Assembly: GCA_013397115.1 (NCBI GenBank)
Contig: VWZW01004624.1
Location: 2,212,558-2,276,557 of the forward strand
DNA from: Edolisoma coerulescens
Lineage: Eukaryota > Chordata > Aves > Passeriformes > Campephagidae
Reading direction: 5' to 3'
Length of the DNA stretch: 64,000 nucleotides
A program made the translations under genes and the position numbers. The notes beneath the pieces are model-generated. The model saw nothing but the letters and a program-made list of their open reading frames with translations. It was not told the origin of the DNA and did no database searches. Shown piece after piece: positions 35,901-49,371 of the stretch. Positions within the stretch are counted from its first letter, which is position 1. Each line of letters starts with the position of its first letter.

Positions 35901-38198
35901 CTTGTAATTAATTGTACAAAAAGCATTTGAAAGATATAGCCATTATGCATTTTGGTCTGAAATGAGCAAACTATACATGGCTTCCTGAAATAATTAAATG
36001 AACTGCATGCACTTGTGCCTTACAGCAAAATCCCTCTTCTTCAATTTCTGAGTTTGATTTCTGTCAGGCTTACCACAAGATTGATATAAGGCAGCTGTAC
36101 CAGCTGTTACCCATTGCAGAAGACGGATTTTTGAATGTATATCCTGAACACCTGCTAGAGGTAACCCATGTCTTATAATTCTATAGAAAAGTGCTGAAAA
36201 CTTGGTTAATGAGCCATTGCCTTTTTTACAAGCACACTGGGTAACTGCTATCTGTCTTTAGAAAAAAGGTAACTGATAGGTATCTCCAAATTCTGTTTGG
36301 AAGAATTAAAAAACACCCAAGAACTTTGATATATGTCTCTCCTAAAAACACTTACACTTTCTCAGAATCTACCCATTAAATTTTTACACTATGATCTGCA
36401 AAGTACACAGAACGTCACCTACCACGTGGAAGAATGGGCTAACTGCATGTCTGCAAGCAAGATGCACGCTGACCTGCCAGCAGTGATTCCAGTATCCAGG
36501 AATTTATTAGTAGAAGACAGCCATCTAGCAAATGGTTTTATTTACCCCTTTTTGACTTTTTCAGCATGCAGGAGGCTCCTTGAACTCAATGGCTACTAAA
36601 CTAAGGGCTATGTCAAACACAGGCACTCGGCAAACAGATTTCCTCCCCCAGTTTAAACAGTGCTGCTACTACTAACATACTGGGCTGTGGCCAAGTCAGC
36701 AATTGCACTGAAAAGCAAGGTTAGCAATCACAGAGGATCATTACTGGCTATGAATAGGTAGCAGGCTACTATTTTTAGATTGAGTGATGCCATAAGAGCC
36801 GTAGTACTTTCCTTGAGACAGCCAAAGCAGAAAGAGTTGGGTAAGCCATACTTCTGTTAGAATTTCCTGTTTTCAAGCTACAAATGAATGCCAGACAGAT
36901 ATTTTCTCATGCAAAGCATGTCCTTATTCTTGGATACAATAAATGCTGTAATATGAATGCAATTTTTAAAAATTTGATTAACTAATTTACATTGGTGACA
37001 CTGAAGGTATTTCAACACCTGACAGAAAATAATTGACTCATCAACAGCACAACACTTAAGATGTTAAAAATGGCAGCATATAAGTGAAATTAAATTATTT
37101 TTCATGAAACATAAGATTTTTTTTAAACAATTAATTACCCAAATCATTGCAGTTGGTCAAGCTAAAGGAAGAGATTTTAAATCCTACAGTCCAGTAGCAC
37201 CATAGTGGGAAAGTGGAAGCAAGAGGATTTTAAAACCAGGTTCTTCAAAGCTGACTGAGAAATAGCAGCAGACCCTATACATGAGATGTAGGAATTTAAT
37301 TGTGAAAGCTTTACTATGCCATCCTTGTACATCATATTAGACCCTACAATTAAAATGGACATACTGTTTTTCACCTCTGGGACGCAAGCAAAACAGGATT
37401 ATGAAGTGCATGCTTCCAGAACAGCCACTTGGTTTGGTTTCTGCTCACTGAGCAAAGTATAACCTGCATCCCACACCCCCTTCATGCCTTCTGTGCCAGA
37501 AGAGCCACCTAGGCTATCAGCACTGACACCTGCCTCTGACCCGAGTACAAACGACACGCAATGATTTCTCTGCAGCTGCCGTGGGCTCAGAATGGCAGAT
37601 GGAAGACAGAGGAGATTGAATTGTGGAAGGAGCAGGGGTATAAAGGCATGGCCAATAGGCCAGTTTCACAGGAGCTTATTCCTGCAGCTCACATCCTGGA
37701 AACTAAGCCTAATATTGGGTCTCAATCTCTTCCCCTGTCAGCAGCTGTCTGTGAAACTCTTAGATGAAGTTTGCATCTAATTCCTTTCTAAGGACTAATA
37801 CAGAGAGAGGTCAATAGCCCTTCTTTGGCAACCACTTGACAATTTAAATGCTAGATGTCTGTGCATAAATCTAATTATCTAAAATCCTTTGAAAATAAGC
37901 TAGCAGTTATGCTTTAAGTATTGTTTGCTTTAAATGTGGAACAATAAAGTCATATTTTAATAGTTGTGTGTCAGTTAAGATCTAGGTAACAAGAACCAAA
38001 CTAGCTACATAGTCTTATTTTGGTTCCTTTGTCATGTACACCATGAAGCATCCTGTTTATTCCATAAAACTAGTGAACTACTCAGAGCACAGACTGGATG
38101 CTCTGCCCAAGTCAGTACAGTCAATGAACCTGATGTGTGGTAAGATTCTTACTTCATCTCCTACTCTAGTTAAAATGTGAAAAAAAGCAGTTATGGCT

Positions 38199-38218
38199 AA
38201 CACCACTGAACACCACTG
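38199..38218. repeat. 10-bp tandem duplication
   Basis: Two exact adjacent copies of AACACCACTG. Confidence 0.8.
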
Positions 38219-40979
38219 TTAAGAACTGAAGCTCATCTTTCTTCTGCCAATGAATATTTTTTATGATGCTGAACAAGTCACTTTAAGATTTTAGAGGGAG
38301 TCTCCAGCTTTGTTATTCCTTGAGCTACAAGTGATCAACATGAAACACTGGCCAATTCAAACTGCACTTGGTATTGTCTGGAGTTTTACTTTAGAATTTA
38401 GATCCTTTTTGTAAAAAGCCAAAGATGGAGGGAAGTCAAGGCTGCAGATGTCTCAACATGGACACCTTGGAAAATTCTATCTTTTTTCTTTTTACTCTAC
38501 CAGAATTCTGTGTGTATAAATAAGAAAATAGAAAGGTAAAAAAGAAAATTCAGTGATAGTTTTGAAGTAGACTGTGGCTATACAGTGAATGCAAAATTTA
38601 AGAGGTAAACAAGTATCTGTCCTACTGAGTAGTGAGAGTCTAATGGAAATAACTGTAAGGACTAACCATAACATACACTTTTGGGTGTTTGGGGGAGAAG
38701 GTAAGAACATTTTAGATGCTGTTTTCTGATTCAGAGAAACAGGTCCTAGTGAAAACTCCTCTAGGGAAGTATACAGAAGTCCTAATTCAAGATCTTAAGC
38801 TGGTTTACTGGTAGTGTTTTAATGGTTAAACTTGGTCTTGCAATGATATTTCACTGTTTGTGAAAGGTGTCTGTGCAAGGTGAGAAGGGAATCAAGGTTG
38901 ACAGTGATAACGTGTGCTACCCACCAAGCTCCGGGATGAAAGCAATTATCAGCTTCTCATGGGGCAGATGTTTGGTGATTCTGAGCTGCAGCATCACAGT
39001 GTGATATGGCAAGCTCACACAAACAGCAGTCACACCTGGCTGCCAAGCCAGGAAAGGTTTGCAGAGAGGAGCAGAACGGGCCTGGCCTCTGCGTTTTGGG
39101 CTCTACAACTAGGCATTGCTAGGCTAAGTGCACAACAGCAGAATTTCTGACCTACCTGTCAGCCAAAGGGAAAATAGCAACACAGCCAGAAACCAGCATA
39201 AATACAGTTGCCAAGAGAGATATGCTGCTTGTATGGGAGGAAAACATGAAGAGAACAGCCTACTTTGTACCTGGAAGTGGAATATCTTTATTCTTCCCTA
39301 CAACAGTTTATCTGGCATGCAGACAGAGACAGTTCAGCAGCTTCCAGACCAGAGCCTGAGTTCACCAGAGCGCAAGTGGAGGAGATGCAGGTTTAACTAG
39401 GACTTAAATGAGAGACTTAAATCACAACTCCAACCAGGCAGAAGAAGTGGCGCTTGCAATTTGCTTGAAATTGGCTTTGAAATAAATGTGTTGTGGTACT
39501 GCACAGACCTGTGCACCAGTGCTGGTGGAGGCTTTTCTAAGACTGCAGTCCAAATATCTTGTGATCATTACAGGTGATTTGGCGTTTTGAAAAGGAGAGA
39601 GGAAAGTGGTTCTACACAGGTAACTAAAAATCCTTGGCATTTCGATGTTAAACTTCCCTACTGTTTAACCATACATTGTATTATTCCCCATATTAGGTCC
39701 CCAAATCTATATGGCTCATCCTGTTATATTTTACTTCAGTCTTTGGGGTTTGAAGTGAAGATAGTACTTTGTAATGCAAAACGTATAAGTTTAGAACAGA
39801 AATGCTTATTCACACATAATGGTTAAAGTTCTACACAGGCCTTTGGAGATTTGTAAAGACATTCATTTAAAACTAATAATCTAAATAAATGTACTGATAT
39901 CTATTCCTACTACTAACATTTGGTTTTCCATCGTCATATATCCAACACGTATGATATAGACAAACAGCAACATAAGACCTGCCATGTAGTTAGAGGAGTG
40001 TTAAAACTCTTTGCTTCAGAATAGATGCTGGAAAAAATTAAAATCTGGATTATTTCCTTGTCATCTCATTTTCAGGACCACTGTTAGGCTGGCAGAGCTG
40101 TACTTACAAAAGAGACATTTTCCATCTGCTATTCAACAAACATCAATTTGTCACTCTTTTTTTAAAATCTATTTATCAAAATTTACTGTAGAGTCTTAGT
40201 TTCCTCTCTGTGTTGCTCTATTCCCTGTGCACTGGGATTTTTAAAACAGACTGTGCTTTCTCTTGCCATATGAAAGAAAAAGAGAAAAAGATGTTCACTT
40301 TGGCTCATCTGCTATGTTAATCACAACTGCTTGCAAAGGATTGCTTTATGACCACTGCTTTAGGGGTTTTGCTTTGTAAAATTTTTATGCTATATAAGCA
40401 TGCTGTTGGACAGCCTGTCAGTCAATATCTAGAGCTTTGAAAGGATTTTAATATAGCACATGCTGATTATATATCTAGTGCTTTACATTACATGATTACA
40501 AACAGCTTTGCTTCAAACAGATACAGGCTTCCTTCACCCCAGAAGCACAGTGATCTCCAGTTGGAAATACCAGCAGATAGTTTTCAGTTGGAAAGGATAT
40601 TCCAAAACCATTTTAGTCAAAATATGAAATTGCAGCAGGAGAAAAATCCTGTGTTAAAACTATTTGGAAAATTTAGATGGGCATAGTGCTAGATCTCCAG
40701 ACTGGAAAACAGACAGTGTGACAAATAATACAGTCTTGTCAAAATACTCAGCTGGTGTTAAATCATTGTCACTGCACTGCTTTCAAAATAACAATGTTGA
40801 TTTACGTCAGATGTGAACCGAGCCGGCTATTTCTCAATTTAGGATCATCAGAAGGTGGATACATCCATCAGCAGAGACATCCCCTCAGCTACTGGGACAG
40901 GGGCTCAGGCCGAAGCACAAGGCTCCTCCTTACAGTTTTCCCCCTATGTTTGTCATCTAAATACTGATCCACAGCTCAA

Positions 40980-42260
40980 TTCATTAAGACTGACAAGATT
41001 GCAAATTTTGCTGGTATGACTGGCTAGTTTAATTGCATTAAGTGTTTTGGGGTTCTTTATAAGCTACATGAATATTAGCAATGCATTGTGTAAAAAAGTT
41101 TAAAAATCTCATAGTTATCTCTTAAGGTTAAAGGGACAACCTCTTCCTCCTCTCTAAAGAAGGGCAGGTAGGCAAAAATTCAATAGTTTTATCAGAGGCA
41201 TGTGAAATTTATTACATGGGAAGAGCCTGAGAGGCTTGGGACTGTAGAAAGTATTGATATATGCCTTTCAGGAGCTTAACTAAAATGTTATTTTGTATCT
41301 GCCATAAAACATAAGAAAATATTGATGGCTTTTTTTAAACTTGATGTCAGCAGGGTATAATCAGAAAAGGAGAGGATGAAATAATACATGGAAGATCTTT
41401 CTTCACTTACTGAAGGAGGCTTGCATACCTTTATTTTTAGGGATGAAAATCTAATATAATGCTTATTTGGTTAACTGGGCTTCAGCTTGTGGTTTAGTTT
41501 GAACATTTTTTTGCTAGCTTTAGTCTTACAGGGATTGTCTGTGGGACTGTAATGTCTTTTGAAGGGACAAATTGGCGAGCACAACTATTAGCTGGGTGAC
41601 ATCAAAGAGCATTAATCTTCTGTTCTATAGCAAGGCCAAGACCACATTAGTGCATTTCACCCAGTCATTATTAAGACTGTAGCCCAAGGGTGTAATAAAT
41701 GTTTTATGGCATGCAAAGCAAGGTAATGGAATGCAAATTCCATAATACATCCATACATTTATTTTCTAATAGAGTAAATGATGATGTATTTTATCTTAGA
41801 AGAGCTCTGAATGACAACACAAGTTCAGAAATTCAGAACTGAAGATAAATATAGCCCTTACTTGGTTTGGGACAGCTGTGTGAGACAAGAGGAGGAGATG
41901 TCTGCCCTGTTAGAAATTACCTAGTAAAAATCTTTAGGAGCAAACATTTTTATCTTGTTGTTTAATGTAAATCTCTTTCTGGGAAGGTGGATGTTGTTAT
42001 CTTACATTTTTATTTCTAATTACATTTCCCTCTTTGAATACTAATGGATTATTTTGCTTATATTTGCCTTAGAAATATATGGGAACATTAATGTATGAGA
42101 TTTTATAGGTATCAGGGCAGCCACTTTCCCAGCAGAACTCAAATTATGCTTTATTATATTGTATTCAGAATCTGAGGGATTAAGAATTCTTCCTGAGGTA
42201 AAACAGTTGAAGTAACCTAAATAATGATAGAAATATATATCAGTGTTCTTGTTACTTTAA
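40980..42260. promoter_or_regulatory. Candidate conserved non-coding element cluster with octamer site
   Basis: AT-rich non-repetitive DNA with many homeodomain cores (for example TTTAATTGCATTAA at about 41028-41041, GCATTAATC near 41611 and TCTAATTACATTT near 42015). A POU octamer ATGCAAAT at 41731-41738 sits inside a 7-bp inverted repeat, with a near-octamer ATGCAAAG 20 bases upstream (41711-41718). No frame of interest and no transposon identity. Enhancer function is inferred. Confidence 0.42.
41726..41743. promoter_or_regulatory. POU octamer inside a 7-bp inverted repeat
   Basis: ATGGAAT and ATTCCAT are exact reverse complements around GCAA, and the octamer ATGCAAAT spans the centre (41731-41738). 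The flanking GGAATG also matches the TEAD-type M-CAT core. These are sequence matches only, and binding is not shown. Confidence 0.45.
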
Positions 42261-44569
42261 CCTATCAAACTACACTGCAGAGGTTCCAGTAGGCACAGTG
42301 CTGGTTGACTGGATTAGTGTGTGAAACCTCTGTAAGCCATTTTATCTGCCCCTAAGAAATGTTTTCGTTTCATTCTTACCTTATTTCCCGATGATGCACA
42401 GTGCTTTTGATCCCAACTAATAGACAGTTTCATGTTCCTTCATTGCTGTTTCTCATATAGAAATACAGTAACTGAAAGAGTAAATTGTATTACAGAGTGT
42501 AGCCCAAGTACACACTCAGGACTGATAAGTAAGTTCTAAGACTATAAAAAGCCTCATAACTAACTAAGGAGAATGGGCAGGGAAAGGTTCTCAGTGACAG
42601 CTGCACACCAAAGTCTGGATCCTGCACAGGCAGAACAATACAGTAATTCATGACAGGAAAACAAATCTGTTTAAATTTTATCCTCTCAATCCTTATTCTC
42701 CAGGGTAATATTTTTCTCGTGTCATTCATAAGGCAAAAGGTTAGTCTGTGTGGAGTAAAAGTTAATGACAAGGACATCAAAGTGTTCTAGGCCCTCACAT
42801 AATTTTTCACTGAAGCAAGTTGTCTTGACGACCCTGGATCATCTGTAGGATCCGCTTCCGAGTCACATTCCTGGCTGAAAGCATTTACAGTGTGATTCAA
42901 AACATACAAGAATTATTGGAAAGATTCCCACTGACTCCACTGGTCCTTAGATCAGGCCTTTTACAGAAATATAATATTTAATATATCCCTACTTGCATTT
43001 TTTTTCCTTGAGTGAAAGTTTATAAGAGAATAACTCAAAGGGAGAAGTTCATCCTTGCCATCACCAGAGCTCCCCATAGCTGCACCTGCGAGCCTCACTC
43101 TGTATATGAAAGGAGCCCCTTTATGTCCCAGTGCTCCCAATCACCATGGCATGCAAGCACTATTTCTGTGGTGACTGAGGATTTCCAGGTGAAGGGAAAC
43201 CTTTTCTGCCTTTCAAAGGGAAAGAAGGAGAACATCAGTTTAAATGGATCCTTGAGTAACACTGGTATTGATTGAGAAGGCAAAATTAGTTGCTGTGCTG
43301 TAGTTCTTGCTGTGGTTGCCAGAATCTCACAGAGATGGTAGTGCCCTTATTTAGGCTTCATGGCCCAGAAATTCTAGCAGAGAGCAACGAAAACAAAAAC
43401 AGGCAAAACCATACAGAAAATATTCTGAACAAAGCAAACTGTTGCATTTCATTTCAACAGAGCAACAAAGGAAAAACCTGCTGTTCACACACACAGCCTG
43501 CGGTGTTGCTGAGACAAGGATTCTCTTAGCATACAAGAAAGTTAGACCTATTACTTTGCAGTAGAGAAGGAAGCCAAAATGAGGAAGAAAAGGCGTACCC
43601 TGTGCTACATCTCTCTTACCTAGTTTTGACAAAACTGCCCCCAACAGAAGACATGCAGTTGTTCTTAACTTTGGGAAGTGCAAGAAGGAAAGAAGATTTC
43701 TTCTTACAGAGATAAAATATACCAGACCCACTAGCAGCCAATTGTGACAACAGCCTCTGAAACAGCCCAGCATTAGTCTGATGTTTCTTTACAATTTTAA
43801 TAAATGTGAAAGCCCACCTAGATTATGCCTGTGTCCTATGTCCTAGGCAGAAAGCTCAGGCTACGAGATAACCTAGAATAGCTGACTGAAGTCCCTGCTT
43901 GCTGCACTTTTAGGATTCAGGGACACTCTTGCAGGCTGGGATTAGAAGTATGGTGGGTCTTATAGTACTGCACCATGGCGTTCTCATCAAGCATCAGGGG
44001 CTACAGGAAATTTTTATCTGCAATGGCCTCTACGATGTGGCATGACAAATTCCTCCCTATATTTTACTCATAAGAATTATAAAATTATGCAGAGTAACTA
44101 CATAATATTCTAAGTCTTAAAATAGTGATATAGATGTTGTAGTTTATGTAACTGAGCAACAAATTTTACTATATTTTTCTCGAGAACAGGACCAGAACTA
44201 TCAGGCTTAGACATAGTTTTTCAGCATTAGTAATCTAGGTTTGGCTCGTAAATGAAATAACTTCAGTAACAAAAAGGCTAAAAGCTGTAATGAATAAAAC
44301 CATAAAAAAATAAAAATCAATGTTCACCTGGCATTTAATATCCAAATTGAACAATTAAAATAGTCTTTAGCATGATGTAAGCACTCACTATTGCAACACA
44401 GGATTTATTGAATATCTGATAAGAAGTGAGAACCTTTGAAGACAGCTTTAGAAAGCACTTAAATTTACTGCACACTTTTGTAAGATTTTTTGAAATAATT
44501 GTTGTAAAACATGATTCTAACTTAGCAGTTATAAAGCTGTCTACCATATAAATTAACCGAGATGTGGAA
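42261..44569. other. Unannotated sequence between enhancer-like blocks
   Basis: No gene is recognised. The 140-codon minus-strand frame at 43351-43773 is cysteine- and phenylalanine-rich and has no domain I know, so I treat it as chance. The rest is unique sequence. Confidence 0.45.
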
Positions 44570-45200
44570 TCTCATTGCTCTATCAATGGAAGAAAATTTG
44601 GTTTTGTTTACTCTTTTGAACATACTGTTTTGCTTAAAAAATATGACGCAGATTGAGGTAAGTTGTATTGCACTTATTTTTGGAACTTGTAATAAAAAAG
44701 AGGGGAAACTTGGACAATACTGAAAAATAATTCGAAGCCCACTTCCAACTTATTTTGGTTTGGTTTTTTTTCTGATGAGAAAATCTAATTTGGCCAACTT
44801 ATGAAGTCCTTCAGTTTATTTGTATTTTACCATGGAATTTAATTTGCAAACATTGACTGTATTAATCATTAATTTATCAGCTCATTCCAATGACAGTTAA
44901 CCTCTGCTAAGTGATATATTAAACTTGCAGTTTTCTAGGTGCAAAAACTAAAATGAAGGTCACTTTTGTGTGTGCCCATTCTCCACCCCTTCATTCTGGG
45001 AATGAGAGCTCTTTCATTTTCTATTTCCTGATGAATGATTAAGGTGAACTTGTTAAAGTTAATGCTTAATTCTGAGACAGATATTAAAGAGTTTAAAAGG
45101 AAAATATGCAGAAGTTTATGCATTTGTCAGGATCGCAATAGGTTTATTGCATCTCATGCTTGAAAGCTATAGAGGTTAATTAACTTCTCTACATCATGAG
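44570..45200. promoter_or_regulatory. Candidate conserved non-coding element
   Basis: Dense TAAT/ATTA words occur (for example TTAATCATTAATTTATCAG at about 44861-44879). A 10-bp palindrome GTTAATTAAC at 45175-45184 resembles, but does not match, the HNF1 dimer site. The block is non-repetitive and low in CpG. Enhancer role inferred. Confidence 0.4.
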
Positions 45201-45899
45201 CACAAACAATTCCAGTCTGAGTACCAAGTGTTTTCTTTTACTGGTAGTGTGGATTTTAGGAAAGAAAAAAGGCAGGATGGTTATGAGCAGTCTACAACAC
45301 AACTGCCTCAAAGTCACACAAATGTGTGCATACAGGCTAATCTTAAACTATTAAAGCAAGACCTAGGTTAGGGTTTGAAAAATCAGCTGTGAATTTGGGT
45401 GCTCCTTTCTGAACAAAGAGCTCAGCAGCTTCTGCTTTAAGGTATCTCCAATTAGCCATCCAGAATCATTAATAAATTGTTCATAATCACTTTTAATTAC
45501 AAACCTACTTGGTGTAATTTCAAACCTATTCCCAATAACATCAATAGTAAAGATCCTCTTACTCTTGTGGTTTGGAATAAGACTCCCTGGTACTTCTCCC
45601 CCCAGTCCTCAAAAATTCATCTGGAAATGTGGATTCTAGGTTAGCTGTATTGCAGCTTGCCTCATGTACCACCACAAACAATTTGCAATTAGATACACAG
45701 CATTTGGTCACGAGTGTAGCTGCTGAAGCAAGAGAGAATAACAAAGATGTTCTTTCTACTGCTCCACTTTCATTTTTCTTGCACTCTTCTGAGAAAAACA
45801 CAGAAGCCAGCAGTTTTTGAAGAGGTAACATGCTGGCAGAAAGGTGAAATGACACCATACTGAAAAAGAATACTATTTCTAATAGCAAATAAGTGGGGT
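45201..45899. other. Unannotated sequence
   Basis: A 109-codon minus-strand frame (45559-45888) is not recognisable. No repeat or RNA is seen. Confidence 0.4.
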
Positions 45900-46400
45900 G
45901 TCATTGTTATTTTTATGGGTTTATTGAAGAAAAACTTAATTTGTATATACAGTGTAGAGGTGTAATATGGCAGGGTTTATTGGCATTGTGATCTTTAAAA
46001 CCACATACTAGAACTTTCTAGCAAATCACCATATAAGAAAAGACAATTCTGTTTATCATTTCTCCTTGCATTGATTTGGTCAATTGTTATCAGCATTAAT
46101 ATGCTATATAACCCCTAAATGCAAATGAATTGAGTCAGGTTCTTTCTATCAGCCTAAATATATCATAAGGTTCAAATGTGCAATAGCAAAGACATGCTTT
46201 ACAGTTTTCCTTTAGCTAATTGCTTGCCTCTAAAAGGAAGACACCACTGAGTCTGGGCTAAGACCTTTTATATAGTGGTATATTAAGGGACAGCAAGTGA
46301 TTCAGCACATTTCCTGTATGCTGCTTCATTGCCTATATAACACAGAGAAGTTCAACTGATTCCAGACATTTTAAATGCTTTTATTTTGCCAGAAGAGATC
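45900..46400. promoter_or_regulatory. Candidate conserved non-coding element with SOX-like and POU sites
   Basis: An ATTGTT SOX-type core (46083-46088), an imperfect palindrome AGCAT-TAAT-ATGCT (46092-46105) and an octamer ATGCAAAT (46119-46126) lie within about 45 bases. The sequence is otherwise unique and low in CpG. A SOX/POU combination of this sort is known from neural and stem-cell enhancers; whether this one works is inference. Confidence 0.45.
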
Positions 46401-49239
46401 TCTCTACCTTTCACTTGGCAAATCAGGAACAGGGTCTTTTTTTGGCCTCACAGCTTTGGGATATTTTATTCAAAATTTTCTTTTCTCATCATATTCACCT
46501 CTTCTGGAAAAGGCTAAAATAGAAAATACAGTTACAATTTAACATTTGTCTGGTAGAACAGAGTGATGTGGATGGTGGTGACACACCTGTCACTTCTATG
46601 ACTGCAAGTAATAAAGTGAAGATCTATTTTTCAAGCCAATTAATTTCTCTGTACCACCCAGAGAAAAGCTACCCTTGCATCTTTAAGCAGCAAACAAATG
46701 ATCAGGCTTAGGTCTACAACAAAGAAATAAAGAGACAAAGGGTACAGGACTGTAGGACAGGACAGATACATTTTGCTAGCTGTTTTTGATAACACCCATT
46801 TTCTGATTTATGATACAGGTCTATGATTACAACAAATCATCAATCGTCCAGTACAGTGAGGATGAGCAAAAAAGGAGAAACAATTTTGAAATAGGTCAAT
46901 GTTTGGTTAGAAATGCTAAGTGAGATGCTGCACTAGCCAGTAGTCCTGTACTTATTCACTGATTTGGCTGAGAGCATCAGATTCCTTGGATCACAAGGTG
47001 TGAACCCCATTAATTTGATAATTGTGCAGTATTTTTCAATTTATTCCAGACTTCTGCTCCCAATCATTTTAATCTCTAAAAACCTCATTTAGTTCTGCTC
47101 AATATAGGTGGGTGAGGAGGGTGGAGAAAAGTTCTTTTCCAGAGTCATATTATAATTTGAAGTGGAAGGGGCAAAAAAGTTTTCTGCCAGAGATGGTATA
47201 TGAGACTTCAGACTGGACTTCTGAACTATTGCACACTCAACCGAAAGGCATCCATTCTGTTGAAATTGACTTTAATCCAAACTTTGCTGCACTGATGGTT
47301 GGCTTGAGGCAGAAGAGAACTAACTGATAAACTGTTCCCTGGCCAAAGCCATGATTTTTAAGATGTTCTTAGACATAGTCCTAGAGTAGCTGGATATAGC
47401 AACCATAAATGCAGCAGATGCCATTGTAGCTAAAATCCTCAAAGTTCACTTTAAAATATAAGAGTCCCTCTATTATGTACTTTTTATCACAAGCTCAACA
47501 CAGGTAGTCCAATCATGGACTTTTTCACAGTCAAAGACTAGGTATCTGTTTAGGGGATGACTGTCTAGCAGAAGCTGATAAAATCTCCCAAGAACAAGGT
47601 AGTCCAAATTTACTTTTGGTAGAGATTCAACTTTACTTCCAAGAGTTTCATTGCCTTAAAACTTCGTGTGGTCTAACAAAGTACACATTTTGGTGTATAT
47701 ATCTCTATAGCCATCAAATAAAAATCCCCTCACTTTTGTTTGCCATTCCCTCCAGAAGAAGTGCATCCCTTCAGCTAATAGATTTACAAGTCATCAACAC
47801 AAGAACTGCAAAGCTGTGACTGTGGCTCGAGCACAGGTAAGAGAGAGATTCTGCTGCCTATCACCACATCTCTTCATAATATATGCATCTTGAAAGAAGA
47901 AGCAGGATAGGCAGGCTTCTCTGTGAAACTGAAATATTAGTATTCATTGCTTCCCTTTCTAGTCCCAGTGCACTGAGACACTGCACTGACAAATACAGGC
48001 CAAATCACAACTGATGGCTCTCTCTGAGCCATTGCTGTGTTTGGAGGAGTTCCACCTAGAGAGAATTGGGTCAATGTGTTTATTGGGAACATTCTAGGGA
48101 AAAGGCAGACTGTAGCAAGAAGTGATTAAAGCTATTAATTTAGAAGCATTTTCCCCTTCTAGATCACTGATAAACCCTAATAAATGTCCCCACTATTAAA
48201 CTAGTACCTGTTAAAGGGATGCTGTCTTGCACAGCTGACATCCTGACAAATGTGATGACTGCCAATTCCACTGCGCTCTTGCAAAAAGTTCTGAGCAAAT
48301 TCCAGTCTGAGGAATTACATTACATGTACCCCAGATTCCCCATTAAGTTTTAGCTGAAAAAAATTGCATCTTACATAGTGAGAATATAAGGGTTAGCTAG
48401 CTCACAAGGGACTGTGTTTTGTCATTACTGTGAGGAATGATTCACTCATACACCCTTATGCTTGGAAACAATTGCTCATGGAAGGACTTTTATCTGTACA
48501 TACATCAAAAAGTTAAGGAGTTGTGTCCCAGTGGAGTCAGCTGATGGCTCAGATCCTACCTTGCAAATGATTTTCCAGAAATTCTAGAGTATGCTAGGCC
48601 CACAACAAATTAAATAGGCATTTAGTGCACAGAGAGGCTGTTCAGTGGCTGTACAGGAACAGAGTGACTAAGCACTCAGAGAGCAACAGCAATTAAGAGT
48701 GTTGGCATGGTTTGGAACTGTTGTCAGTGCAACAACATTCGCAAACATCTCTTTTTTGCAGGCTGATTCCAACACCTGCTTTCCATTAATACCCACACAT
48801 AGCAAACTAGAGGAAGTGAAAATGACCAAGGATTTTTTACTAGCATAACATCAGTTTAATCTTAGCATGTAACTGCCATGAAAATTGGTGCCTCCACATC
48901 TTCTAGAAGCTTTTAGACCTGCAAACTTTACCCACTGCCCCATCTGAATTGTCAGTTTGCATGCCTGATCCTTCTCACACCATGGTCCCAAGAGCTCTGT
49001 TTGTACTTTCACTTTTAAACCTGATTCTGACTTTCTGGCAAAACTCACTTTGATATATGGAATTAGATTCACTTACAAGTTCAGGACCAACAGGATACAG
49101 ACTTTTTATGGATCTTCTGGACAGGAATCAAATCCATTTTATAAAAGGTTGCTAAATTCACTAAGTGAACTAGCCTTAATCTGGGCAAAGCATTTTAAGT
49201 TCTCACTACAGAGGATCCAATTTCCTTGCCAGAGGTTGA

Positions 49240-49267
49240 TCAGAAGAATCTGGTCAGAAGAATCTGG
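49240..49267. repeat. 14-bp tandem duplication
   Basis: Two exact adjacent copies of TCAGAAGAATCTGG. Confidence 0.85.
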
Positions 49268-49358
49268 AAAGAACCTACCGAGCTGTAATTCTGATGCAAT
49301 GGCTCTGCAATGGAAGGCCATGTGATTAGAAAAATCTAGATACTGCTAACCTCTCTCG

Positions 49359-49371
49359 TTTTTTTTTTTTT
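49359..49371. repeat. Poly(T) run of 13
   Basis: Uninterrupted homopolymer, a simple repeat with no recognisable retroposed body beside it. Confidence 0.8.

Larger units (their letters stand above)
29126..40979. other. Unannotated unique AT-rich sequence
   Basis: About 11.9 kb with no gene, RNA or transposon I can recognise. It contains an A16 run at 32972-32987, a T7G4T8-type tract near 29802-29821, an octamer ATGCAAAT at 31075-31082 and a 10-base tandem duplication at 38199-38218. Open frames are under about 95 codons and featureless. Confidence 0.5.

Noticed and set aside
43351..43773. 140-codon minus-strand frame rich in Cys/Phe/Leu
   Set aside because: No domain, no splice context and no supporting neighbours. 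The residue bias follows from the base composition.
48747..48762. Acceptor-like CTCTTTTTTGCAG
   Set aside because: The downstream sequence has no exon character and no matching donor that I can defend.
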